From Euryarchaeota archaeon UBA58 (GTDB lineage Archaea; Thermoplasmatota; Poseidoniia; Poseidoniales; Thalassarchaeaceae): a DNA stretch of 64,000 nucleotides. The DNA is taken from positions 20,280-84,279 of the forward strand of contig DAHR01000008.1 in NCBI GenBank assembly GCA_002498525.1, written 5' to 3'. Under the pieces are notes generated by a model. The model saw only the letters and a program-made list of their open reading frames with translations. It made no database searches and was not told the origin of the DNA. A program made the position numbers and the translations under genes. Of this stretch, positions 34,121 through 44,638 are shown piece by piece. Within the stretch, counting starts at the first letter, position 1, and each line of letters begins with the position of its first letter.

Positions 34121-35443
34121 GTGACATCGCAGTCTTTCAACCCCTTTCAATGCCCTCTCTCCTCGCCTCAAACATCGGGTATTGCTAAGAGCGTTCGCTT
34201 CAACCTCCGCCACCAGATGTTCCCAGAGTGCATCGAATGTCGTGGTATCCGCCGAATGTGCGGCATCGACCCGTGTCCACTGCTGTCAGAGGTTCGCAGC
34301 AAATTGCCGGTGGTCGAGCCGACCTCGATTGACGAATTGATCGGCCCCTCCCCTCCACAACTCTTCGTCGGTCGCTATGGTTACCCAGATATTCGGGCGG
34401 GTCCGAGTGCTACTTGGCTGCCCGAGAATGAATCGGGAACTGCTCCGATGAGTACCGGCGATCCAGCTGACCTGTTCGGTAAATCGCTCGAAGAAGTGGC
34501 TGCCCGCCATGCCAACCTGATCACCGGCGGGCAGCGGATGGAAGTGGCTTCGGCGAGCCGGCCGGGAGAAATGTTAGAGACGACGCAAGAAATTGCCATG
34601 GCGGCTCGCTCAGTCGATATCGAATTGGATTTCGCCAACCCCATCAGGGTTGGGCGCAGCCCTACTTTCGACAGCATGAGTACTCCCTTGGGTCCGAGTG
34701 GCGAGGTTCTGCGGGCTGAGGTGGTTGGTCATGTGAGCATTCCGCGCAAAGTCGATTCAATCGCAGGTGAGACCGATCTTCTGGCAACGAGTGCCGTCGA
34801 TGAATTGACCGCTTCCTCGATCGGGGAGGCTCATATCTCGAGGCTTCTCTCCTCAGGGATTCTTGGCAGGGAGTCTGCTCGTCGCCTCGTTCCGACGCGC
34901 TGGAGCATCACCGCCACAGATGACATCCTCGGCAAGAGGCTGTGGCGCAAGGTCGGGGATTTGCCCTCCATCGACAAGGTTCTGGTCTACGAAGCGACTT
35001 ATCTCGACAATCGCTTCCACATCATTCTGACACCTGGCATGTGGGCCTTCCAGATGCTCGAGGCTTGGACCAGGGGCTCGCTGTGGACCGATTCTGGACA
35101 GGTTCTGGGCGATTGGGAGGAGCTCAAGCCGAGGACGAAATATGCTGACCGAGTCACCGGCGCGTACTACGCGGCGCGACTCGGCGTGCTCGAACATATG
35201 CAATCTGTAGGGCGTTCGGGCGCTTGTCTGATTTGGAGAGATATCGGAGAAGGATATTGGGCGCCCGTCGGAGTCTGGCTGATTCGTGAGACCGTTCGCG
35301 AAGCCATGAAAGAGGAGCCGAAACGCTTCGACAGTCTCAGCCAAGCCATCAATTATGTCGCACCAAGAATCTCTGCACCAAACGATCTGACCAACTCTTG
35401 GTTCGTAAGGCGCAGCCAACAGACTCGACTCGATTCCTTCTGA
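34121..35443 (+). CDS. nreA: Archaeal DNA repair protein NreA
   Basis: A 440-residue member of the Nre family, archaeal proteins linked to DNA damage repair and PCNA. A Cys4 motif is at C37-x2-C40-x6-C47-x4-C52 (CIECRGIRRMCGIDPC). Family blocks are FVGRYGYPDIRAGP, PIRVGRSPTFDSMSTPLGPSG, ILGRESARRLVPTRWSITATDD and the C-terminal YEATYLDNRFHIILTPGMWAFQMLEAW. The last residues (QTRLDSF) look like a PCNA-interacting PIP box. GTG 34121 is used; 20 residues before the Cys motif are not conserved, so a later start is possible. Confidence 0.92.
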   Translation: MTSQSFNPFQCPLSSPQTSGIAKSVRFNLRHQMFPECIECRGIRRMCGIDPCPLLSEVRSKLPVVEPTSIDELIGPSPPQLFVGRYGYPDIRAGPSATWLPENESGTAPMSTGDPADLFGKSLEEVAARHANLITGGQRMEVASASRPGEMLETTQEIAMAARSVDIELDFANPIRVGRSPTFDSMSTPLGPSGEVLRAEVVGHVSIPRKVDSIAGETDLLATSAVDELTASSIGEAHISRLLSSGILGRESARRLVPTRWSITATDDILGKRLWRKVGDLPSIDKVLVYEATYLDNRFHIILTPGMWAFQMLEAWTRGSLWTDSGQVLGDWEELKPRTKYADRVTGAYYAARLGVLEHMQSVGRSGACLIWRDIGEGYWAPVGVWLIRETVREAMKEEPKRFDSLSQAINYVAPRISAPNDLTNSWFVRRSQQTRLDSF

Positions 35444-35466
35444 GTTCGGGCTCATGACTTCTCAAT

Positions 35467-36120
35467 TCAGTCTGAGCCGATTGAGCGCTCGAGAAAATCG
35501 CTGACGATCTCGCCCTCGGCCTTGATTAGTTGCTCGGCAACAGTCGATTTCGAAAGACCCAATTTTTCTGCAAGTTCTCTGATCGATGTGCGCTTCGGCA
35601 CATCGTACCAGCCGTTCTCATGCGCGAGACGAACCACACGATGCTGCTGCAGAGTCGGGCCCTTCTGAATCAGCCCTTCGGATCCCTTGGCGGAAGTGAC
35701 TCGCTCGACTGGAACCTTGCTGCGGATGTCGCGCAGGAATGAGACCATCGCTTCGTGTCGACCGGCGACCTGTAGAACCAGTCCGCTGGAGGTAAAGTTG
35801 GAGCCAAAGAGGATCGCGAGGTCGCCGCCATGGAAGTAGTGGCCGAGGAAATCGGCGGCGAACTCGAGCACCACGAGGTGGTGGGTGAGAACGCTCGACT
35901 GCCATTCCTCAAGAATCTCGACGACGCGAATTCCGTCGACAAATGTGCCTTGACTCGGACATTTGCCGTCGATGGTGATGCATTCGACCATCAATCGCAG
36001 ATTTCCATCCATGATTCCGAGCATCGAGCGGAAGTCCCAAGAGATGCACTGCAAGGCTGCGATGGCTCGAGAATCATGTTCAATCGCCGCGAAGGCGCAC
36101 TCGATTCGTACCGCTCGCAT
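35467..36120 (-). CDS. Bacterio-opsin activator-type HTH regulator
   Basis: A 217-residue transcription regulator. The C-terminal 55 residues are an HTH_10 domain: YDVPKRTSIRELAEKLGLSKSTVAEQLIKAE, where the second half is the recognition helix. The N-terminal 150 residues form an ACT/GAF-like beta-alpha sensor of the type found in haloarchaeal Bat-like proteins, with no visible ligand motif. Targets are unknown. It stands alone on the minus strand. The 107 bases upstream include AGCATATTG as a weak TATA candidate. Its stop is 23 bases from the nreA stop. Confidence 0.82.
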   Translation of the reverse strand: MRAVRIECAFAAIEHDSRAIAALQCISWDFRSMLGIMDGNLRLMVECITIDGKCPSQGTFVDGIRVVEILEEWQSSVLTHHLVVLEFAADFLGHYFHGGDLAILFGSNFTSSGLVLQVAGRHEAMVSFLRDIRSKVPVERVTSAKGSEGLIQKGPTLQQHRVVRLAHENGWYDVPKRTSIRELAEKLGLSKSTVAEQLIKAEGEIVSDFLERSIGSD

Positions 36121-36227
36121 GTGGTTTCCTCGCGTCTCTCAGTCCCCCCTTCTCGTTTTCAATATGCTGCGCTCGGGTCGGAGGGTCGCGGGCGGTACAA
36201 GACCGCTCGCTGCCCTATTCATCCCGA

Positions 36228-39200
36228 TTACTTCCCTGAACGCCCGCGCAGCGCCTCTTCCGAGGCGACGATCGCTCTCGCGACTTCAGGTGAGTAACCG
36301 GTCTCAACGAGATTCTGGAATTGCTCATCCGAGCCATCATCCACCACCTTTGGCTGCTGGATGGCCTCGGTCTTCACCCCCCAGACGCCTCTCTCTGCGT
36401 CTTCCATATCGTGGATGACAGATTGTGTGTCGTCGCGGACCAGGTCGTTGTGACGGACGCGGCGGCGCGTCTGCAGAGTCGCGCCAGCCATGGCTACGAA
36501 TGCAAGTGAGACCATGATGGTCATCAGCAGAGGCGAGTCGCGAATGGTGGCGACGATTCCTCGTGGCAGATTCTTGTCCTCGCTGCTGTCTTGGCAGCCA
36601 TCGGCGTCGATGTCGGTGTTCTTGTTGGATTTCCAATCTATCGCGCCGTGGGGGCACTGGTCACGGGTGTCGGGTATGCCATCGTTGTCATCATCGAGGT
36701 CGTACTCATCCATGCAACCATCGAAATCGTGATCGATCGTTATGCGAATGCTCATCGGACATGCATCGTCGACATCGAGGATGCCGTCTCCGTCATCATC
36801 GTCATCTTCGGTTGAGTCTTTGCAACCATCCCGGTCGCGATCTGAACTGAGGCTTGAGACCCATCCGGGCGTCGGGTTGGTCTCGCAGTTGTCCTCTGAG
36901 GAGGGTATGCCATCGTTGTCGAGGTCGGTGTCCTCGTTGCGGTCGTCGCAGCCATCGGCATCGGCATCGATGATGTTCGGCGCGAGGCTGCGGATGCATT
37001 GATCCTCTGTATCGAGATAGCCATCATTGTCGTCGTCGAGGTCTTCCTCGGCGTCGTGGCAACCATCTCCATCCCAATCTGTGATGGGGCTTGATTCCCA
37101 ACCGAATTTACCAGCCGTGCAGGCATCATCCTTGTCGAGGACACCGTCATCGTCTACATCAGCGTCCTCGTAGACATCGTGGCAACCATCTCCATCGTGG
37201 TCATTGATCTCGTTCGAGGTCCAATCGAGCATTCCGAAGGCGCAGGAGTCATCCCTGTCGAGCACTCCATCACCGTCGTCATCGAGGTCCTCTTCAAGGT
37301 CTTGGCAGCCATCTGAATCATGGTCGTAGGCTGAACCGGTCCAACCGATGATCCCTGTCGGACAATTGTCATTTATGTCCAAATATGGATCGTTGTCATC
37401 GTTGTCATCCTCATCCGCATCACGGCAGCCATCACCATCGTGATCGGTCGAGTACGCCGCCCAATACTGAGCACCGTTCGGACATTGGTCGAGATGGTTC
37501 GGCACACCGTCACCGTCGTTATCCGTGTCTTCACGCTCGTCATCACAACCGTCGTTGTCGAGGTCGATGCGGTCTGGATTCATAACTCCGACCGGACACT
37601 CATCGAGAGCGTCGAGGATTCCGTCATTGTCGTCATCCTCGTCCTCTGTGGCATCCTTGCAACCGTCTCCGTCGTGATCATTCATCGCGTTGGATATCCA
37701 ATCCGCTTCGCCCCACTGACAGAGGTCGTCTTCATCGGCAATGCCGTCTTGGTCGTCGTCGTTCCAATCATTCTCGTTGATCAGATTGACGTGGACGACC
37801 TCCTCGGCAGTCGCGAATTCGTCTGTCGAAGAGCGCACCGTGACGACGATGTCGAAGGATTGATCCTCGTTCACCTGCCGAATATCTGGCGCTCGAATGA
37901 GTAGATTGACCTCTTCTGAGCCGCCCTCGACCAACGTCGAGGTCGGCTGGTAATTCTCGCCGAAGCCGACTGAAATCTCCCAGAATTCAGGCGCGCCAGC
38001 AACATCGATGAGGACGATGTCGCTCTCGCCGGGAATCAGGATTCCACGCAGGGTCATGCCTACATCGATCGACTGACCGGAGACCATCGAGGCCGAGCCG
38101 GTTTCATCCGCATCGATATCGAGTGTCATGTCGAAGAGATCCTCAGACCACATGCAGACATCCCACTTGTTCGCCTGACTCTCTTCGTTGGTGCAATCAT
38201 TGGCGGTCCAAGCGATGGTGCGCTCAGGCCATGCGAACTTGACTATCGGCTGAGCGCTGGCACTGAACTCGCTGCCGAAGATGCCCATCAGGTTCTGAGT
38301 GCTGCTGGCGATGGTGCGTGTGTTGACGACGCTGTATGCCTGTGTCAGATAGCGATTCAGTGGCAACTCCTCGAATCCATTCATCAGCGGCGACTGGATT
38401 CGAGTCCAGCGTAGCTCGACGATCCCCTCGGTGCCGTCCTTGGCTTCCTGAGTCTCGAACCAGGTGATGTGGATCGAGCCATCGCGGTCGAAGTCGACAC
38501 GCGGGTTGGCACCCCACATCAGATTGGACTGCGGAATCGCTGTGTCTTTGACGACGGTCGTGGCTTCCAGATCGAGGCCATCCGCCTCGCCATCCAAGAC
38601 GCCTCCGCGCGTCGGATCAATCTGCATATAGTGCAATTGCGACGGGCCTTCCTTGCTCGGGAACTGACTGCGCCCGTCGATCCAGACGACGTGGATGTTG
38701 CCATCATCGTCGACGTTCACATCAGGATTCAGAGCCCAGCCTTGACCGGTTGTCAAGCGAGTGTCGTTGACGAGGACGAAGTGCCCTATCTCATCCCAGC
38801 CACCGCCGTCCTCGCGCCAGTACCAATCGGTGTCCGGTCCGATATCCTCCTGATATTGGCCCGTTACCTCGTCTATTGTGTGGGCGGGCTCGCCCATCGA
38901 CCAGGTGCTGCGCGGGTTGGAGAGCATCGAGTAAGGGTTCAAGACGGTGAGGAAGGTATTGGTTGCTCCGCTTCCGGTCGTCAGATTGATGATCGCATCG
39001 ACCAGCTGATTCATCTCATCAGTATAGGAGGCAATCGGTAAAGTAACTTCGTCGATCCAAGCCGCATCGGAGCCACCGTCCACACTTCCATCTTTCGAGT
39101 ACTTCCATGTGTATGTGTGATAACCGGCCGAGACCGCTGCGCTGTAAGTTCCATTGCTCTCGCCCGACCAAGCCGCTGTGAAAGAGGAAGCGGAACAGGT

Positions 39201-41102
39201 CGGATTGTCGACGCAGAACAGCAGATAATCATAGTACGCCTCACTCGAGACCGAGTAGTTGAATGACATCGTACCGGCGTTCATCGCACCAGCATATTCG
39301 AGGGTCGAGTGTTGATTATGCACGATTGCTCCGGATTGGGCCGTATGATTTCCAGCTAATACTTCGCTGCTCTGAACCGCCCAACCAGCCGCTCCACTAG
39401 ACGCCCAGCTGCCGGTCAATACGCCGTTCTCGAAATCGCCATGGAAGTCTGTCAACTCCTCTGTCGGGTAGAGGAACATCTCCCCGCCAGCGTCGGTGGT
39501 CTGCACTGTCGTGCCATTGCAGGTGCGCGCGTGAACACCGACTTGACTCATGTCTGCGCAGTGTGCGAGAGTCATCATGTGGTGACGCACATGGGTGTCG
39601 TTGTAGTAGATCGTGCTCGGTCCATAAGCGAGTGTGCCAGCGACCGGCACGGGTGTTATGCCTGCTTCAAGGCAGGCGTCGTGTGACTCGTTAGCGCTCT
39701 GGTAATCATCGTCGTAGAGCGCAGGGGATCCGCCGAAAGGCCCCTCGTCAGAGACTGGAATTACCAACTTGGTCGCATTGGGATTCCAGACGTGATCTGC
39801 TGCTGTCGGCGGATTGCCGGGCATCGCACCGGTGCCATCTCGCCATGACATGCAGGCCCAGGTCGAGCCCGGCCCCCACATCTCCGAGTAGTAGCCCCAA
39901 TCCGAAGGAATTGTCATCGCACTGCCGTTGTAGACGACCTCGGTCAGAGGTCTGATTCCACCCGAGGTGTCGGTCGTGTTCTGGCCCAGAGCGGTGCTGC
40001 GCGGTCCATTCGAACCGTCTGCGCCAGTCGTTATCGCGCTGGCGCAATTGCTGTGCGAATTGGCATTTTGCATGTTGCCGCTCAGTGTGTAGAGCGTTTC
40101 GAGGACGGTGATGTTAGCATTCTCAAGCATCGTCTTGATGCCGTTGAAATTCTCGCCAGTGGTCAGTGTGCCGCCATAGAAGATTGCGCACATGTCGATC
40201 CACTCGGTAGTCATCGAGCCGGATGAATCGATCAGGGCGACGTATTCTACCAGACTGCCGCGGGTGTCTTCCCAGACGATGACGACGGTGTTGTTGGTAC
40301 CCATACTCACCGCTGGATTGCCTCGGTGACCGAGGGCTGGAGTGATGAGGGTGGCGTTGATGAGGACCTGGAAGCCGTTGGTGGAGTCCTGTGCTAGCAT
40401 CATGTAGTAGACCAGTGGACTGTTGAAGTACAGTCCCTGAGGGTCGTATGAATCGACCCAGACTACGTGGACGGCGTCGTAGGAATCGACCGCTATATCT
40501 GGCTCGGAACGGGTGCCTGAGCCGCTGGCGACCGAATAAGGTGAGACCACAGTCATGTTGCTGAGGTCGCCGGCCGAGCCGTCTTGATCATCCGCGGATG
40601 GGTCGAGCAATGTGTAGAGGATCTCGATGTCGGTGACCTCCCAGACGATGTGAGCACGACCGGCCGAATCGACGACGAGCGCGGGGCTCGAGAGAGATGT
40701 CGAATTGTTGTCTCCGACCTGGGTGGTCGAGATTAGAATCGTGTCGATGCCGGTCGAGATCTGAATGAGCGCGTATTGAAGCAGAGGCGTGCTCGAGTTC
40801 TCGATCCAGACGAGGTGAATCTTGTTGGAATCATCTAGAACCCCCATCACATCGATTGGATTGTTGGCGTTGAGATTGGTCAGAAGCGTCTGAGCGTCAC
40901 TCTCCTCAATCGTGCCATTCGCGGTATGGAACCTGACGGATTCATCCTCCAGAACAGCTGAATGGCTGGGTAGTGAAGGGACTGCGACCGAGGCCAACAT
41001 CAGCATGGCCAAGGCTATTGCGAGTTGGGGACGATCGAGATTTCCTCGCAGCGATATCTGCATGTTCGGGTTGTTACTTCGGAGGTTGGCGCTTCGGACC
41101 AT
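36228..41102 (-). CDS. Giant secreted protein with vWA-like insert and thrombospondin type-3 calcium repeats
   Basis: A 1624-residue exported protein. An N-terminal signal peptide (LAIALAMLMLASVAVPSLPSHSA) is followed by propeller-like repeats ending in I-H-V-V-W or similar (AHIVWEV, VHVVWVDSYD, IHVVWIDGRS, IHITWFE). Near residue 292 is a DSSGS MIDAS-type motif of a von Willebrand A domain. A segment near 1040-1170 gives an N-terminal beta-sandwich (VTVRSSTDEFATAEEVVHV). From about 1150 to 1500 come some ten thrombospondin type-3/EF-like repeats rich in Asp (DHDGDGCKDATEDEDDDNDG). One membrane helix (about 1530-1553) and a charged cytoplasmic tail end the chain. It should be a calcium-stabilised surface protein. 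ATG 41063 is an alternative start. Confidence 0.85.
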   Translation of the reverse strand: MVRSANLRSNNPNMQISLRGNLDRPQLAIALAMLMLASVAVPSLPSHSAVLEDESVRFHTANGTIEESDAQTLLTNLNANNPIDVMGVLDDSNKIHLVWIENSSTPLLQYALIQISTGIDTILISTTQVGDNNSTSLSSPALVVDSAGRAHIVWEVTDIEILYTLLDPSADDQDGSAGDLSNMTVVSPYSVASGSGTRSEPDIAVDSYDAVHVVWVDSYDPQGLYFNSPLVYYMMLAQDSTNGFQVLINATLITPALGHRGNPAVSMGTNNTVVIVWEDTRGSLVEYVALIDSSGSMTTEWIDMCAIFYGGTLTTGENFNGIKTMLENANITVLETLYTLSGNMQNANSHSNCASAITTGADGSNGPRSTALGQNTTDTSGGIRPLTEVVYNGSAMTIPSDWGYYSEMWGPGSTWACMSWRDGTGAMPGNPPTAADHVWNPNATKLVIPVSDEGPFGGSPALYDDDYQSANESHDACLEAGITPVPVAGTLAYGPSTIYYNDTHVRHHMMTLAHCADMSQVGVHARTCNGTTVQTTDAGGEMFLYPTEELTDFHGDFENGVLTGSWASSGAAGWAVQSSEVLAGNHTAQSGAIVHNQHSTLEYAGAMNAGTMSFNYSVSSEAYYDYLLFCVDNPTCSASSFTAAWSGESNGTYSAAVSAGYHTYTWKYSKDGSVDGGSDAAWIDEVTLPIASYTDEMNQLVDAIINLTTGSGATNTFLTVLNPYSMLSNPRSTWSMGEPAHTIDEVTGQYQEDIGPDTDWYWREDGGGWDEIGHFVLVNDTRLTTGQGWALNPDVNVDDDGNIHVVWIDGRSQFPSKEGPSQLHYMQIDPTRGGVLDGEADGLDLEATTVVKDTAIPQSNLMWGANPRVDFDRDGSIHITWFETQEAKDGTEGIVELRWTRIQSPLMNGFEELPLNRYLTQAYSVVNTRTIASSTQNLMGIFGSEFSASAQPIVKFAWPERTIAWTANDCTNEESQANKWDVCMWSEDLFDMTLDIDADETGSASMVSGQSIDVGMTLRGILIPGESDIVLIDVAGAPEFWEISVGFGENYQPTSTLVEGGSEEVNLLIRAPDIRQVNEDQSFDIVVTVRSSTDEFATAEEVVHVNLINENDWNDDDQDGIADEDDLCQWGEADWISNAMNDHDGDGCKDATEDEDDDNDGILDALDECPVGVMNPDRIDLDNDGCDDEREDTDNDGDGVPNHLDQCPNGAQYWAAYSTDHDGDGCRDADEDDNDDNDPYLDINDNCPTGIIGWTGSAYDHDSDGCQDLEEDLDDDGDGVLDRDDSCAFGMLDWTSNEINDHDGDGCHDVYEDADVDDDGVLDKDDACTAGKFGWESSPITDWDGDGCHDAEEDLDDDNDGYLDTEDQCIRSLAPNIIDADADGCDDRNEDTDLDNDGIPSSEDNCETNPTPGWVSSLSSDRDRDGCKDSTEDDDDDGDGILDVDDACPMSIRITIDHDFDGCMDEYDLDDDNDGIPDTRDQCPHGAIDWKSNKNTDIDADGCQDSSEDKNLPRGIVATIRDSPLLMTIMVSLAFVAMAGATLQTRRRVRHNDLVRDDTQSVIHDMEDAERGVWGVKTEAIQQPKVVDDGSDEQFQNLVETGYSPEVARAIVASEEALRGRSGK

Positions 41103-41211
41103 GCTGGTGCAAAGCCTTGCTCAGCCATAGAGGGGGAGCCGGACAGGTCCGAAATCCGGCGTTTTCAGTCTCTTTCCAGCCGCATTCAAGAAAAATTCTC
41201 CCATCTTATTC

Positions 41212-41322
41212 TGCCACAATGTTCACTGAGTTCACAAAGATAAATCCAGTGGCTATCTCACTACTCTTCTACCGAAGGATGAATTCCCTCTGTGATCGTT
41301 GTGTGCTCTGTGAGAGGCACAT
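41212..41322. repeat. Intergenic inverted-repeat element, copy C (degenerate)
   Basis: Lies between the giant gene start and the ABC-F stop. The left arm (about 41213-41240, CCACAATGTTCACTGAGTTC) lines up with the left arm of copy B, and the right arm (about 41290-41320, CTCTGTGATCGTTGTGTGCT) with the right arms of copies A and B. It is more diverged than the other two and has lost most arm pairing. Confidence 0.5.
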
Positions 41323-41328
41323 TTTGGT

Positions 41329-42975
<1,647 letters not shown>

Positions 42976-43012
42976 GCTCGGGCGGCCTGCCTCTCGTTGA
43001 AGTGTCCTTCGC

Positions 43013-44251
43013 TCAGGATTGTAGGGCTGCGAGGTGGGATTCGTTGAGCCTCTCCCACTCGAAAGCACCGTTTTCCAGAGGTGGGCGGCCGAAGTTGCCG
43101 CCCGCGGCAGTCGCCGAATAGAACGGGCGGCGTAGACGTAATTGGCGGGTGATGACCGCTGGTCTGAAGTCGAAGACCTCGGCCACCTTACGAGTCAGGT
43201 CCGAGTCCGTCATCACCCCGGTTCCGAAGGTCTCGACGCGCAGGCTGACAGGTTCAGCCACGCCGATGACGTAGGCGACTTGGATCTCGCAGCGGCGCGC
43301 AAGCCCCGCTGCAACCACATGCTTGGCAGCCCAGCGTGAATAGTAAGACGCGGAGCGGTCGACCTTGGTCGGGTCCTTGCCGCTGAAGGCTCCGCCACCG
43401 TGACGAGCCATGCCGCCATAGGTGTCGACGACAATCTTGCGGCCTGTGATTCCAGCATCTGCGTACGGCCCACCTGGGTCAGCGAAGCGACCCGTTCCAT
43501 TGACTACCAATCTGTAACCATTCTTCAGCCAGTTCGAAGGAATTGCATGTTCGACGACTTCGCTCTTGATAATCCCCTGAATGTAGTCCTGCTCGGCATC
43601 TTCGTCGCCGCCGAATCGATCCTTCAGCGCATCGTCATGTTGAATCGCCACAACGACAGTGTGAACGTGGCTGGGCTCACCTGCATCGTCGTATTCGACC
43701 GTCACCTGACTCTTGCCATCCGGTCGAATCCAAGGAATCTCTCCGCTGGCGACAATCATGTCGAGGCGGCGACAGATACGCTGTGCGAGGGCGGCTGGAA
43801 GTGGGAAGAAGCGTCCGGCTAATTCCTCGCTCGCCTCGGTCTCGGTGCAAGCATAACCGAACATCATGCCTTGGTCGCCTGCACCGACATCATCAGCCGA
43901 ATCACCATCAACACCTTGAGCGATATCGGCAGATTGAGTGGTGATTCGTACATCAACTTCGCAGAGTTCTTCAGAAGTCGCATCCATCCCTATGGAGTGG
44001 TCTGTGTAGCCGATAGCCGCAGCGGTGCTGCGAGCAATCTCGGCATATTCAGGAGCATTGCCGTTCAGACTGACCTCGCCGGCGAGGACGATGAGGGTCT
44101 TGTCAGCCATTCCCTTGACCAAAGTCTCGACGGCCACGCGTGCGTGCGCGTCGATTGTCAAGCAGGCGTCGACAATCGCATCTGAGATCGCATCGCAGAC
44201 CTTGTCCGGGTGGCCCGCGCATACCGATTCGGAGGTGAAGAGAGCTGCCAT
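43013..44251 (-). CDS. metK: S-adenosylmethionine synthetase, bacterial/eukaryal type
   Basis: Makes AdoMet from methionine and ATP. The 412-residue protein has the bacterial-type MetK motifs: SESVCAGHPDKVCDAISDAIVD at the N-terminus, GAGDQGMMFGYACTET for methionine binding, and GGGAFSGKDPTKVDRSASYYSRW, the P-loop-like signature. Most archaea instead use a divergent MAT family, so this gene is of probable bacterial origin. ATG 44251 sits 50 bases after the end of a broken ABC-F fragment; the intact ABC-F gene follows 37 bases after its stop. AdoMet-using SpeD is also in the window (59.9 kb). Confidence 0.95.
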   Translation of the reverse strand: MAALFTSESVCAGHPDKVCDAISDAIVDACLTIDAHARVAVETLVKGMADKTLIVLAGEVSLNGNAPEYAEIARSTAAAIGYTDHSIGMDATSEELCEVDVRITTQSADIAQGVDGDSADDVGAGDQGMMFGYACTETEASEELAGRFFPLPAALAQRICRRLDMIVASGEIPWIRPDGKSQVTVEYDDAGEPSHVHTVVVAIQHDDALKDRFGGDEDAEQDYIQGIIKSEVVEHAIPSNWLKNGYRLVVNGTGRFADPGGPYADAGITGRKIVVDTYGGMARHGGGAFSGKDPTKVDRSASYYSRWAAKHVVAAGLARRCEIQVAYVIGVAEPVSLRVETFGTGVMTDSDLTRKVAEVFDFRPAVITRQLRLRRPFYSATAAGGNFGRPPLENGAFEWERLNESHLAALQS

Positions 44252-44301
44252 GCTCCGCCGGTCAATCTCTCCTTCTTAGCGTTTGAGAGATCTGAATATC
44301 C

Positions 44302-44604
44302 TCACTGGCTGACAATTCGCCAGACGATCCAAGTGTCCGCCCAATGCTCGCTTAGGGTGGCTTCGTCGTCGATGTCGCGGACCTGTGTCAAGAAGGCGAG
44401 CCTCAATGCCAGGGCGAATGTGATGTCGCCAACGTCTTGGTCCAGGTTGCTGATGGTGCGAAGCAAGGTGGTTTATCCTGAGCCGTTATGCCCGATTACG
44501 CCGATGCGATTGCCTTCGTCTATGCGAAGGTTGACCCCTTCCAGAACGGTGAGAGGTCCGAAGGCCCTGTGGACCTCCTCGAGTCGAATCAGCTCTCTAG
44601 CCAC
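44302..44604 (-). pseudogene. Broken, truncated ABC-F paralogue
   Basis: Translating the minus strand from GTG 44604 gives 101 codons that match the first 88 residues of the intact ABC-F protein at 41329-42975 closely (VARELIRLEEVHRAFGPL against MARELIRIEDVHRAFGPL). The Walker A lysine codon is replaced by TAA (44473-44475), reading GHNGSG-stop-TTLL, and the frame ends with unrelated sequence and a stop 16 residues after the homology fades at DIDDEATL. Substitutions are mostly conservative (I/L, I/V, D/E), so the copy evolved under selection before breaking. The rest of the gene is missing. Confidence 0.88.
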
Positions 44605-44638
44605 AGCCTTCGCGAGAGCCGCCCCTACAAGTAACCGA

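Noticed and set aside
44473..44475. Recoding of TAA at the Walker A lysine as a functional amino acid
   Set aside because: TAA is not a known pyrrolysine or selenocysteine codon, and the frame is truncated after about 88 homologous residues, so it is a relic.
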